This document shows positions 57,712-64,000 of a DNA stretch of 64,000 nt, in pieces. How positions within the stretch are numbered: position 1 is the first letter of the stretch; the number at the start of each line of letters is the position of its first letter. This stretch comes from UBA3951 sp050952125 (lineage in GTDB: Bacteria; Bacillota; Sulfobacillia; Fermentithermobacillales; Fermentithermobacillaceae). The stretch is taken from positions 186,001 through 250,000 of the forward strand of contig JBMNKK010000001.1 in the NCBI GenBank assembly GCA_050952125.1, written 5' to 3'. A program made the translations under genes and the position numbers. The notes beneath the pieces were generated by a model. It saw only the letters and a list, made by a program, of their open reading frames with translations. It did not search any database and was not told where the DNA came from.

Positions 57712-58947
57712 TTACCGGTAGAAGGGGAACCTACCGGTGAGTTCCTTGACCTCTCCGGCTATCTTCGCTTGCTGAGACTCGTCTCCGATGGCGGATAGAG
57801 TGCGATCGATGAGCGAGGCTATCGCCTTCATGTCGTCTTCCTTCATACCCCTGGTGGTCACCGCCGGGCTCCCGATACGTATTCCGCTGGTAACCATAGG
57901 CTTCTTTGTATCGAACGGGATGCCGTTCTTGTTGACGGTTATGCCAACCTTGTCGAGCGCCACCTCTGCGTCTCTGCCCGTGATACCCTTGGAAGTCAGG
58001 TCGACCAGCATCAGGTGGTTGTCGGTGCCGCCTGAAACCAAACGGTAACCGCGCTCCATGAGGGCTTCGGCCAACGCCTTCGCGTTTTTCACCACTTGAG
58101 ACTGGTACTCCTTGAACGACGGCTGGAGTGCCTCCAGGAACGAGACCGCCTTCGCGGCGATCACATGCATGAGCGGCCCGCCTTGAATGCCCGGGAATAT
58201 AGCCTTGTCAATGGCGGTAGCCCACTCGGCCTTGCACATGATCATGCCGCCTCTGGGTCCTCGTAACGTCTTGTGCGTGGTTGTGGTCACGAAGTGAGCG
58301 TGCGGGATAGGAGATGGGTGGAGCCCCGCCGCGACCAAACCCGCAATGTGAGCCATATCCACCATGAACAGGGCACCCACCTCATCGGCTATTGACTTGA
58401 ACGCCTCAAAGTCGATGATGCGGGGGTACGCGCTGGCCCCTGCCACGATAAGTTTCGGCTTGGTCTGCTTGGCAACCTCACGCACCTGGTCGTAGTCGAT
58501 CCGCTCCGTCTTCCGGTCAACTCCGTACGCGACGAAGTTGAAGTATTGGCCGGACATGTTAACCGGGCTGCCGTGGGTCAGGTGGCCGCCGTGTGCCAGA
58601 TTCATCCCCAACACGGTATCTCCGGGCTTGATGGCCGCGAAGTAGACGCCCGTATTGGCCTGGGCTCCGGAATGGGGCTGAACGTTCACGTGATCGGCAC
58701 CGAAGATCTGTTTCGCCCTGTCTCTGGCAAGGTTCTCAGCTATATCGACAACCTCGCATCCGCCGTAATAGCGGCGGCCCGGATAGCCTTCCGCGTACTT
58801 GTTGGTCATCACCGACCCCATGGCTTCAAGAACGGCCTCGGAAACCAGGTTCTCGGAAGCGATGAGCTCAATGACTGCCATCTGCCGTTCTTTTTCCTGC
58901 TGTATAGACGCGTAGATTTCAGGATCCGCCTGGGCTAAAGATCTCAT
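57712..58947 (-). CDS. glyA: Serine hydroxymethyltransferase
   Basis: PLP enzyme interconverting serine and glycine with tetrahydrofolate one-carbon units. It has about 411 residues, with IELIASENLVSEAVLEAMGS, EGYPGRRYYGGCEVVD, VDMAHIAGLVAAGLHPSP and TTTTHKTLRGPRGG, where the lysine binds PLP. The ATG at 58947 follows AGGTG. It lies downstream of the lipoylation and gcv genes, consistent with coupled glycine and serine metabolism. Confidence 0.96.
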   Translation of the reverse strand: MRSLAQADPEIYASIQQEKERQMAVIELIASENLVSEAVLEAMGSVMTNKYAEGYPGRRYYGGCEVVDIAENLARDRAKQIFGADHVNVQPHSGAQANTGVYFAAIKPGDTVLGMNLAHGGHLTHGSPVNMSGQYFNFVAYGVDRKTERIDYDQVREVAKQTKPKLIVAGASAYPRIIDFEAFKSIADEVGALFMVDMAHIAGLVAAGLHPSPIPHAHFVTTTTHKTLRGPRGGMIMCKAEWATAIDKAIFPGIQGGPLMHVIAAKAVSFLEALQPSFKEYQSQVVKNAKALAEALMERGYRLVSGGTDNHLMLVDLTSKGITGRDAEVALDKVGITVNKNGIPFDTKKPMVTSGIRIGSPAVTTRGMKEDDMKAIASLIDRTLSAIGDESQQAKIAGEVKELTGRFPFYR

Positions 58948-58974
58948 GTGTCGCACACCTTTCTGTCGATTCTT

Positions 58975-60369
58975 CTATCTGGTAAGGAGATGAATCGGTT
59001 TGTCAGAGACTCCGTGCATGGCCTCGAGCATCGCCTCAGGCAGCGTCGGATGAGCGTGGATCATGGACGCCACTTCCTTCGCCGTGAGGTTGGCATACAT
59101 CGCGATAGCAGCCTCATGGATCAGGTCATCAGCATGCGGGCCTAGGATATGGACGCCGAGGATCTTGCCTGTATCCGCATCGCCAACCACCTTCACCAAA
59201 CCATCTGTCTCACCTATCGACAACGCTCTTCCGTTGGCGCTGAAGGGGAACTTGGAGACCTTGACGTTGTACCCCTGTTCTTTGGCTTCCGACTCCTTTA
59301 ATCCGACGGAAGCGCACTCGGGGATGGAGAACACGCACGCGGGGATGACCCTGTAATCCATGTGAGATTCGTGCCCAAAGATGTTCTCTATGGCGACGAT
59401 GCCCTCAACGGATGCCACGGGCGCGAGGAAGGTCTTGCCGACAACGTCTCCGATAGCGTAGATCCCCTTGACGTTAGTCTGCATTGTGTCGTCAGTCTTA
59501 ATGCCGCGGCGGTCGTGCTCAATGCCTAGCGCCGTCAAATCGATCCCGCCAAAGTAAGGTACTCTACCCATAGCTATGAGGATGGTATCGGCGCGGAACT
59601 CCTTAGGCCCTCCATCTTTGGTGTCGGCAACCAGGACCTTCTCGCCGCCTTCTTCGCGAAGGTCCTTAATGTAGATGCCCGAATGAACGTTGATGCCTTT
59701 CCTCCTGAGCATCGGCATCAGCCTTCTGGATATCTCTTCGTCGACCGGGGGCAGGATGAGAGGCGAACGCTTCACCATGTCTATCTTGGAGCCGAAAGCA
59801 TTCCAGATGCAGGCGAACTCGACGCCGAGCACGCCTCCGCCGATAACAAGCATCCTCTCGGGCACGTGGTCGAGCTCCAGGGCGTCATCTGAGGAAATCG
59901 CGTGTACCAAGCTCTCCTTTGGCACGGGCGGCAGCTGTTGGCTTGAGCCCGTAGCCAAAATGATGTTCTTGGTCTCTAGGGTCTCCTTGGAACCGTCTTC
60001 GTAGGTCACTTCGACTTTACCGGGCGCGGGGACATTTGCCCACCCGCGGTATACGGTGACGCCGTTGCCTTTTAGCAGCATCTCGACGCCGCCGACCAGC
60101 TGGCTTACCGTCTTCGACTTGTGAGCCATGGCGCCGGCCAAGTTGAGCTTGACCTCTCCTACATCCACGCCGAACTTGGACGATTCCTTCGCGTTGAGGT
60201 ACGTGGTTGCCGCGTGGACCAAAGCCTTCGTAGGAATACATCCGACGTTGAGGCAGCAGCCTCCAATCTTGTGTCCCTCTACCAGGGCAACCTTACCGCC
60301 TAACTGGGCTCCCTTAATGGCAGCGACGTATCCGCCCGGGCCGCTTCCGATGACGACTACATCAAACAC
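58975..60369 (-). CDS. lpdA: Dihydrolipoyl dehydrogenase (glycine cleavage L-protein)
   Basis: FAD-disulfide oxidoreductase that reoxidises dihydrolipoyl-GcvH. It has 464 residues. GSGPGGYVAAIKGAQLGGKVALVE is the FAD fold, GGCCLNVGCIPTKALVH contains the redox disulfide, VIGGGVLGVEFACIWNAFG the NAD fold, and HAHPTLPEAMLEA the C-terminal catalytic histidine/glutamate. It is flanked by glyA and lipM in the same direction. Confidence 0.95.
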   Translation of the reverse strand: MFDVVVIGSGPGGYVAAIKGAQLGGKVALVEGHKIGGCCLNVGCIPTKALVHAATTYLNAKESSKFGVDVGEVKLNLAGAMAHKSKTVSQLVGGVEMLLKGNGVTVYRGWANVPAPGKVEVTYEDGSKETLETKNIILATGSSQQLPPVPKESLVHAISSDDALELDHVPERMLVIGGGVLGVEFACIWNAFGSKIDMVKRSPLILPPVDEEISRRLMPMLRRKGINVHSGIYIKDLREEGGEKVLVADTKDGGPKEFRADTILIAMGRVPYFGGIDLTALGIEHDRRGIKTDDTMQTNVKGIYAIGDVVGKTFLAPVASVEGIVAIENIFGHESHMDYRVIPACVFSIPECASVGLKESEAKEQGYNVKVSKFPFSANGRALSIGETDGLVKVVGDADTGKILGVHILGPHADDLIHEAAIAMYANLTAKEVASMIHAHPTLPEAMLEAMHGVSDKPIHLLTR

Positions 60370-60428
60370 TGTCTCTCCTCCTTAAGTCCTCGAAATACTC
60401 ATCCGGCCTTGGGGCCGGGGCAAAATTC

Positions 60429-61271
60429 CTAGTACAACTCCTCTTCGTGTCTACCCCTCTCCATCGTCCACGCGTCATTCCGGTATTTGGCTTCTGCAAG
60501 CGATCGGGCTTCAGCCTCTTCGTTCGGGGTTAGGTTGCCCGATTCCAGTTCCCAGCCGAGAGCTTCAACAAACCCCGCCTTCAGGTGATCCTCAAGTTCC
60601 CGCCTCTCTACCGCTCGCCCGAGCGCCTCCGAAACGCCCGCCGCTTTCCTTTTCAGCATCGACTCTGCCCGAAGGGCGTGTTCCGGAGATGTCGTCCTGA
60701 TGCATCTCACGAGTTTGGCAGCATCGAAGGTAAAGGGGATGGAACCGTGCTGGAGGATCATGCCGCCTTTTCTGTTTTGGGCGGAGCCGATAAGTTTCTT
60801 GCCGTCCCAAAGAATCTCGAACCAAGACGGAGCCGAGAAGCAGGCGGCCTGGCGGAAGCGGGGATCGCGGGAAGTGACCCCTCGTTCGAGGGCGGCGATT
60901 GTCGCGGGCACGCCCATCAGCCGCAGACCTTCTACCAGGGCTTGAGAGATCCGCCGGTAAGTTTCCAAGACCGTTCCGGGAAGCATGACCTCCGGCACTA
61001 CCACACTGTAAGTCAATTCGTCATCGTGCAAGACTGCTTTCCCGCCGGTTAGTCTCCGAACCAGATCGACGCCCTGCGACGGCAGGGCTTCCAGGTCTAC
61101 TTCCTTCTTAACATCCTGAAAGTATCCGAGAGAAAGGCAGGCCGGCTTCCATTGGTAAAACCGAAGCGTAGGCCCGGTTTCTCCCCGTATGGCCGACCGC
61201 AGGATCGCTTCGTCCACAGCCATGTTAAGGGAACCCTTCATTGCTTCGTGTGACAGCAGTCGGACTTTCAC
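60429..61271 (-). CDS. lipM: Octanoyltransferase LipM / lipoate-protein ligase family
   Basis: Attaches octanoyl (or lipoyl) groups to GcvH. It has 280 residues. RRLTGGKAVLHDDELTYSVV is the family signature, and QAACFSAPSWFEILWDGKKL, followed by GSAQNRKGGMILQHGSIPF, matches LipM, whose acyl-thioester cysteine is in the ACF motif. LplA lacks that arrangement, so LipM is favoured, but a lipoate ligase role is possible. The GTG start overlaps the radical-SAM gene stop (GTGA). With the two downstream-acting radical-SAM proteins it would complete lipoyl synthesis on the carrier protein. Confidence 0.85.
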   Translation of the reverse strand: MKVRLLSHEAMKGSLNMAVDEAILRSAIRGETGPTLRFYQWKPACLSLGYFQDVKKEVDLEALPSQGVDLVRRLTGGKAVLHDDELTYSVVVPEVMLPGTVLETYRRISQALVEGLRLMGVPATIAALERGVTSRDPRFRQAACFSAPSWFEILWDGKKLIGSAQNRKGGMILQHGSIPFTFDAAKLVRCIRTTSPEHALRAESMLKRKAAGVSEALGRAVERRELEDHLKAGFVEALGWELESGNLTPNEEAEARSLAEAKYRNDAWTMERGRHEEELY

Positions 61272-62290
61272 AGGGAATCCCCTCCCTTTGCGGTGAGATC
61301 GGCCGGCAGGCAGCTTTCCTCCCGCGCGCGGCTCGCCTCTTCAGCGGTGAGCTTCCGCGGGTAGTTCATCATCACCTGCCCGGGCCGCTCGTTGTAATAC
61401 GGACGGTTACAGAAGGAGCACCCGGACGTCTCAAAAGGCTTGCCTGCCAGAATGTCCTCTTCGATGAAGCGAATGTCTCTGCCGACTTTCGCGATCTTGC
61501 CGCCCCTGAATTCGATTTCGGCGGCGTCTCCTCCTTTTTTGAGAAAGTAGGCCGCGACCTGGACCCGCCTGTAGGCGCCCACTTCAGGCTGAGGAGTCTT
61601 CTCCATAGCCGTCCCTTTAACCGGGGTAAAGGCGAATAAGCCCACTGTGACGCCGGCGACCTTTGCCCTCGCGAGGAACCGCACGGCGTCTTCTTCCGTT
61701 TCACCGAGTCCCACGATGAGGTGGGTGGAAATACGATTAGGCCACAGGGCCGCGGATCTCTCAAGGACGGACCACGCTTTATCGTAAGAGCCGCCTTTCA
61801 CCCTCGCGTAGACTTCAGGAGTGGCGGCGTCGATAGGAAGGCCGATGTTCGAGGCCCCTGCCTCGAAAAACAGCTTCACTCTCGAGACTGACACCGGGGT
61901 AATGGCTGCGCTCACCAGGACTGACGGAGACATGGCTCGGACTCGCCTTATGAACAGAAGCGCAGGGCCGGGAGACTCACTGCACTCAACGGTCTGAACG
62001 CACACCCTCTTGAAGACACCGTCCTCAATAGCCTCCTGCAGCGGGCCTTTCAACCGGTCCCAAGTGAAAAGCGGCCACGTCACTCGTGACAGGTGATGAG
62101 GCGCTGTACTGCTGCCCTTGGCTTGGGCACAAAAAGCACAGTTGTTGACGCACTTCTCCCCGAACAGCACGTGAGCGGTAGTCGGCGTTTCCTGAAGCCT
62201 GGCTCGCGCCAGGCCGAGCACCGCGGCAGTTCCGAGAGACACGCCGATCGGCATGTCAATGGCATCTCTGTTGTTACGGCTTTCAGTCAA
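61268..62290 (-). CDS. Radical SAM protein, BioB-related; likely half of a two-protein lipoyl synthase (LipS1/LipS2 type)
   Basis: A 340-residue radical SAM enzyme with the cluster motif CVNNCAFC (residues 47-54). Additional cysteines in CVQTVECSES (about 96-102) and near the C-terminus in GCSFCNRPYYNERPG could hold an auxiliary cluster. The overall pattern resembles biotin-synthase-related proteins (SAAITPVSVSRVKLFFEAGASNIGLPID). It lies between lipM and a second radical-SAM gene and overlaps both. In organisms without LipA, two such BioB-like proteins, LipS1 and LipS2, together insert both sulfurs into octanoyl-H protein. I cannot tell which of the two this one is. Confidence 0.72.
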   Translation of the reverse strand: MTESRNNRDAIDMPIGVSLGTAAVLGLARARLQETPTTAHVLFGEKCVNNCAFCAQAKGSSTAPHHLSRVTWPLFTWDRLKGPLQEAIEDGVFKRVCVQTVECSESPGPALLFIRRVRAMSPSVLVSAAITPVSVSRVKLFFEAGASNIGLPIDAATPEVYARVKGGSYDKAWSVLERSAALWPNRISTHLIVGLGETEEDAVRFLARAKVAGVTVGLFAFTPVKGTAMEKTPQPEVGAYRRVQVAAYFLKKGGDAAEIEFRGGKIAKVGRDIRFIEEDILAGKPFETSGCSFCNRPYYNERPGQVMMNYPRKLTAEEASRAREESCLPADLTAKGGDSL

Positions 62291-63197
62291 AGGAACAGCA
62301 CTCTTCCTTCCGCAATACTGTGAGCCCTCGGGACTCGGCTTCCTTCACGGCTTCTTTGTGAGGCATCACAATACGGTCGACTCCGGCCATAACCGCCAGC
62401 GGGTCCAGCAGTCGGCGGTAGCGCCCGCGAGGCCTCATACATCCTAAAGCTATATCGAGCTGGGGAGCCCGAACTCTCGTCCAAGCAATCAGCCGCGCTA
62501 CTTCCTCTACAGGCGGCGGAGCAAAATCTTCCCAGAGAGTTCCCTCGGTAGGTATGAAGACGATAAATATGAGCCTCTCGATTCCCTCCTTGATGAGGAA
62601 CTCGACAGCCTCGTACTCTCCCTTGATCCTCCCTCTCAGGAGTCCGGCCAGTATATGGGGAACTACCTCTGCCTTGCCCTTTTGCAGATTCCTCAGAGTC
62701 TCGATGTAGTGGCGGCCTGTCCACTTGCCGTGGAAAGCTTCACGTATGGTCTCCTCGTCCAAGACAAAGTCGAACGATATGACGGACGCGGCGCCCGCGA
62801 TCGCCCTGGCGGCCTCGGGAGAAGCCACGCCGGGGTGAACATTAACCCGGAGGTCAGCTCCCCGCGACTTGGCCTCGCCGGCCAGGTTCGCTATTTCCGC
62901 CAAGTGAGAAACGAGCGGAACCGCCCCGCCGGCATCGCAACCGCCCGAGAGCAGGATGCTCTTAGGCTTCTTCGCTTGCAGCGCCTCCGGCAGGTCGCGG
63001 ACATCTACCATATGCTCAAGGTAGTGACCTCCGCAGTGAGAGCACCCAAGTGCACAGGCTTTGCCGGTCACACTGACCGCCATTGTCTTGGTGGGATATA
63101 TCGCTTGGAGGACCGGAGGCCTCGCACTCGCGCGAGCCTTCCACGCCGTCTCAAGTGCCCTCTCCAGTTCCCTCGATAGTGTGTTCTCCTCGCCCAT
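62283..63197 (-). CDS. Radical SAM protein, second half of a probable LipS1/LipS2 lipoyl synthase
   Basis: About 304 residues from the ATG at 63197 (CGGAGG upstream). The cluster motif is CALGCSHCGGHYLEHM. Other cysteines that could serve an auxiliary cluster are in LSGGCDAGG, ALGCMRPRGRYR and the terminal EECCSF. The remaining sequence (VNVHPGVASPEAARAIAG, ISFDFVLDEETI) is like the uncharacterised radical-SAM family often found with LipS partners. The stop overlaps the next gene by eight bases. Its place in the gcv-lipM-lpd cluster is the main reason for the assignment. Confidence 0.7.
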   Translation of the reverse strand: MGEENTLSRELERALETAWKARASARPPVLQAIYPTKTMAVSVTGKACALGCSHCGGHYLEHMVDVRDLPEALQAKKPKSILLSGGCDAGGAVPLVSHLAEIANLAGEAKSRGADLRVNVHPGVASPEAARAIAGAASVISFDFVLDEETIREAFHGKWTGRHYIETLRNLQKGKAEVVPHILAGLLRGRIKGEYEAVEFLIKEGIERLIFIVFIPTEGTLWEDFAPPPVEEVARLIAWTRVRAPQLDIALGCMRPRGRYRRLLDPLAVMAGVDRIVMPHKEAVKEAESRGLTVLRKEECCSFD

Positions 63198-63227
63198 GAA
63201 AGCCTCCGAGTCTTGTCGAGAGTACAT

Positions 63228-63252
63228 CGGGAGGAGGGCAGACCTCCTCCCG
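63228..63252 (-). other. Intercistronic hairpin between gcvPB and the radical-SAM gene
   Basis: Perfect 10-bp stem (63228-63237 with 63243-63252) and a 5-base loop in the 126-base gap. No U-run follows on either strand, so it is more likely an mRNA processing or stabilising element than a terminator. Confidence 0.4.
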
Positions 63253-63323
63253 ACTTCCATTCCCTATCCAGCTGACAACACGCGCGCCCTCCGCCGGCCC
63301 GGCTGGAGGCGCGGTAAGTCCGC

Positions 63324-64000
63324 TTACATCCCCCTACGCCACCTGATTCTTGGGTTCTTGGCGGCGCCCGCCTCATCAAGGCGGCCCACTACCGTGGTAT
63401 GGGGAGCGTCATGCAGCATCTTGGGGTTGGAGTACGCTTCCTTCGCTATCTCGATAAGAGCGTTGGCGAAGTAGTCCAAAGCCTCTTTGGACTCGGTCTC
63501 CGTCGGCTCTACCATGATAGCCTCGTCCACGATAAGCGGGAAGTAGTTGGTCGGCGGGTGGACGCCGTAGTCAAGGAGACGTTTGGAGATATCCATCGTG
63601 TGGCATCCGGTCTCCTTCTTGATCCTCTGAGGCGAGACTACGAACTCGTGCTTGCAGTGCCGGTCGTACGGCAGATCGTAGTACTCGGTTATGAGCCTAA
63701 GGACGTAGTTTGCGTTCAGCACAGCGTCCTTGCTGGCATTCCTCAGTCCGTCAGGCCCGAGAGACCTGATGTACGCGTAAGCCTTGACCATAACCAGGAA
63801 GTTGCCATAGAAGGACTTCATCTGGCCGATGGTGTTGGGCAAGTCGTAGTTCAAGTGATACGCCTTTCCGTCAAACTCAACGACGGGAACCGGCAGGAAC
63901 GGAGCAAGGTGCTCCTTAACGGCAACCGGGCCTGACCCGGGACCGCCGCCGCCGTGAGGCGTCGAGAAGGTCTTGTGGAGGTTGAAGTGGAGGACGTCAA
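63324..64000 (-). CDS. gcvPB: Glycine dehydrogenase (decarboxylating) subunit 2, C-terminal part
   Basis: P-protein beta subunit of the glycine cleavage system, cut by the window end; the 5' part lies beyond 64000. The visible part begins at a segment with NLHKTFSTPHGGGGPGSGP, holding the PLP-binding lysine, and continues PVAVKEHLAPFLPVP, NANYVLRLITEYYDLPYD, and EFVVSPQRIKKETGCHTMDI, all family features. The short ORF reported from 63854 is not a true start. It leads the lipoylation genes in the same direction; gcvT, gcvH and gcvPA are expected upstream, outside the window. Confidence 0.94.
   Translation of the reverse strand, partial: DVLHFNLHKTFSTPHGGGGPGSGPVAVKEHLAPFLPVPVVEFDGKAYHLNYDLPNTIGQMKSFYGNFLVMVKAYAYIRSLGPDGLRNASKDAVLNANYVLRLITEYYDLPYDRHCKHEFVVSPQRIKKETGCHTMDISKRLLDYGVHPPTNYFPLIVDEAIMVEPTETESKEALDYFANALIEIAKEAYSNPKMLHDAPHTTVVGRLDEAGAAKNPRIRWRRGM

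Overview
The window comes from the chromosome of an anaerobic, endospore-forming member of the Bacillota (Clostridia-like, fairly high G+C). The evidence is the large set of sporulation genes (spo0A, spoIIAA-AB-sigF, spoIIIAA-AH, spoIIM, spoIVB, spoVAC-AD-AE, spmA-B, gerW, dacF and an alpha/beta SASP), joined to ferredoxin-based anaerobic metabolism: a branched-chain 2-oxoacid:ferredoxin oxidoreductase, an electron-bifurcating NfnAB and a glycine cleavage system. Nearly every gene lies on the minus strand. The exceptions are a small membrane ORF, a CBS-ACT protein, a LysO-type exporter and a Spo0E-like phosphatase. No tRNA, rRNA, CRISPR array or insertion sequence was recognised.

Layout. 1-2.5 kb: a corrinoid/B12 ABC importer (btuF, btuC, start of btuD) behind a cobalamin riboswitch and terminator. 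2.5-6 kb: a small membrane ORF, nicotinate phosphoribosyltransferase, a pseudouridine synthase, RidA and a CBS-ACT protein. 6-11.6 kb: spore genes spmA-B, a SASP and gerW-ytfI, enclosing a Ku / ATP-dependent ligase / LigD-type polymerase trio for non-homologous end joining. 11.7-15 kb: scpA-B, an M50 protease and HtrA. 15-20 kb: dacF, the spoIIA operon with a good SigH promoter, a dodecin and spoVAC-AD-AE. 20-23 kb: lysO, xerD and alanine dehydrogenase. 23-35 kb: a long minus-strand operon for fermenting branched-chain amino acids, with two amino-acid dehydrogenases, butyrate kinase, phosphate butyryltransferase, a degenerate butyrate-kinase paralog, a P-loop ATPase, VOR and an unknown protein. 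It is preceded by a near-perfect sigma-54 promoter and a dedicated sigma-54 activator. 35-38 kb: spo0A divergent from a Spo0E-like gene across a compact control region, then spoIVB. 38-46 kb: xseA-xseB-ispA-[OLE RNA]-oapA-dxs-nadK-argR-recN. 46-50 kb: nfnAB, nusB and Asp23/AmaP/DUF2273. 50-57.6 kb: the complete spoIIIA operon, a Zn-ribbon acidic protein, efp and an aminopeptidase. 57.7-64 kb: glyA, lpdA, lipM, two radical-SAM proteins resembling the two-protein lipoyl synthase LipS1/LipS2, and gcvPB, which runs off the window.

How it fits together. Amino acids appear to feed energy metabolism. Leucine/valine-type dehydrogenases give 2-oxoacids, VOR gives acyl-CoA plus reduced ferredoxin, Ptb and Buk give branched fatty acids plus ATP, and NfnAB links ferredoxin and NADH to NADPH. 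Glycine and serine are handled by Gcv/GlyA with lipoyl cofactor made in situ. The most notable items are a structured 500-nt intergenic RNA matching the OLE RNA locus, the sigma-54 amino-acid fermentation operon with its catalytically degenerate butyrate kinase, the spo0A/spo0E control region, a dodecin in the spoVA operon, an NHEJ system set among spore genes, and a ScpA lacking its canonical N-terminus.
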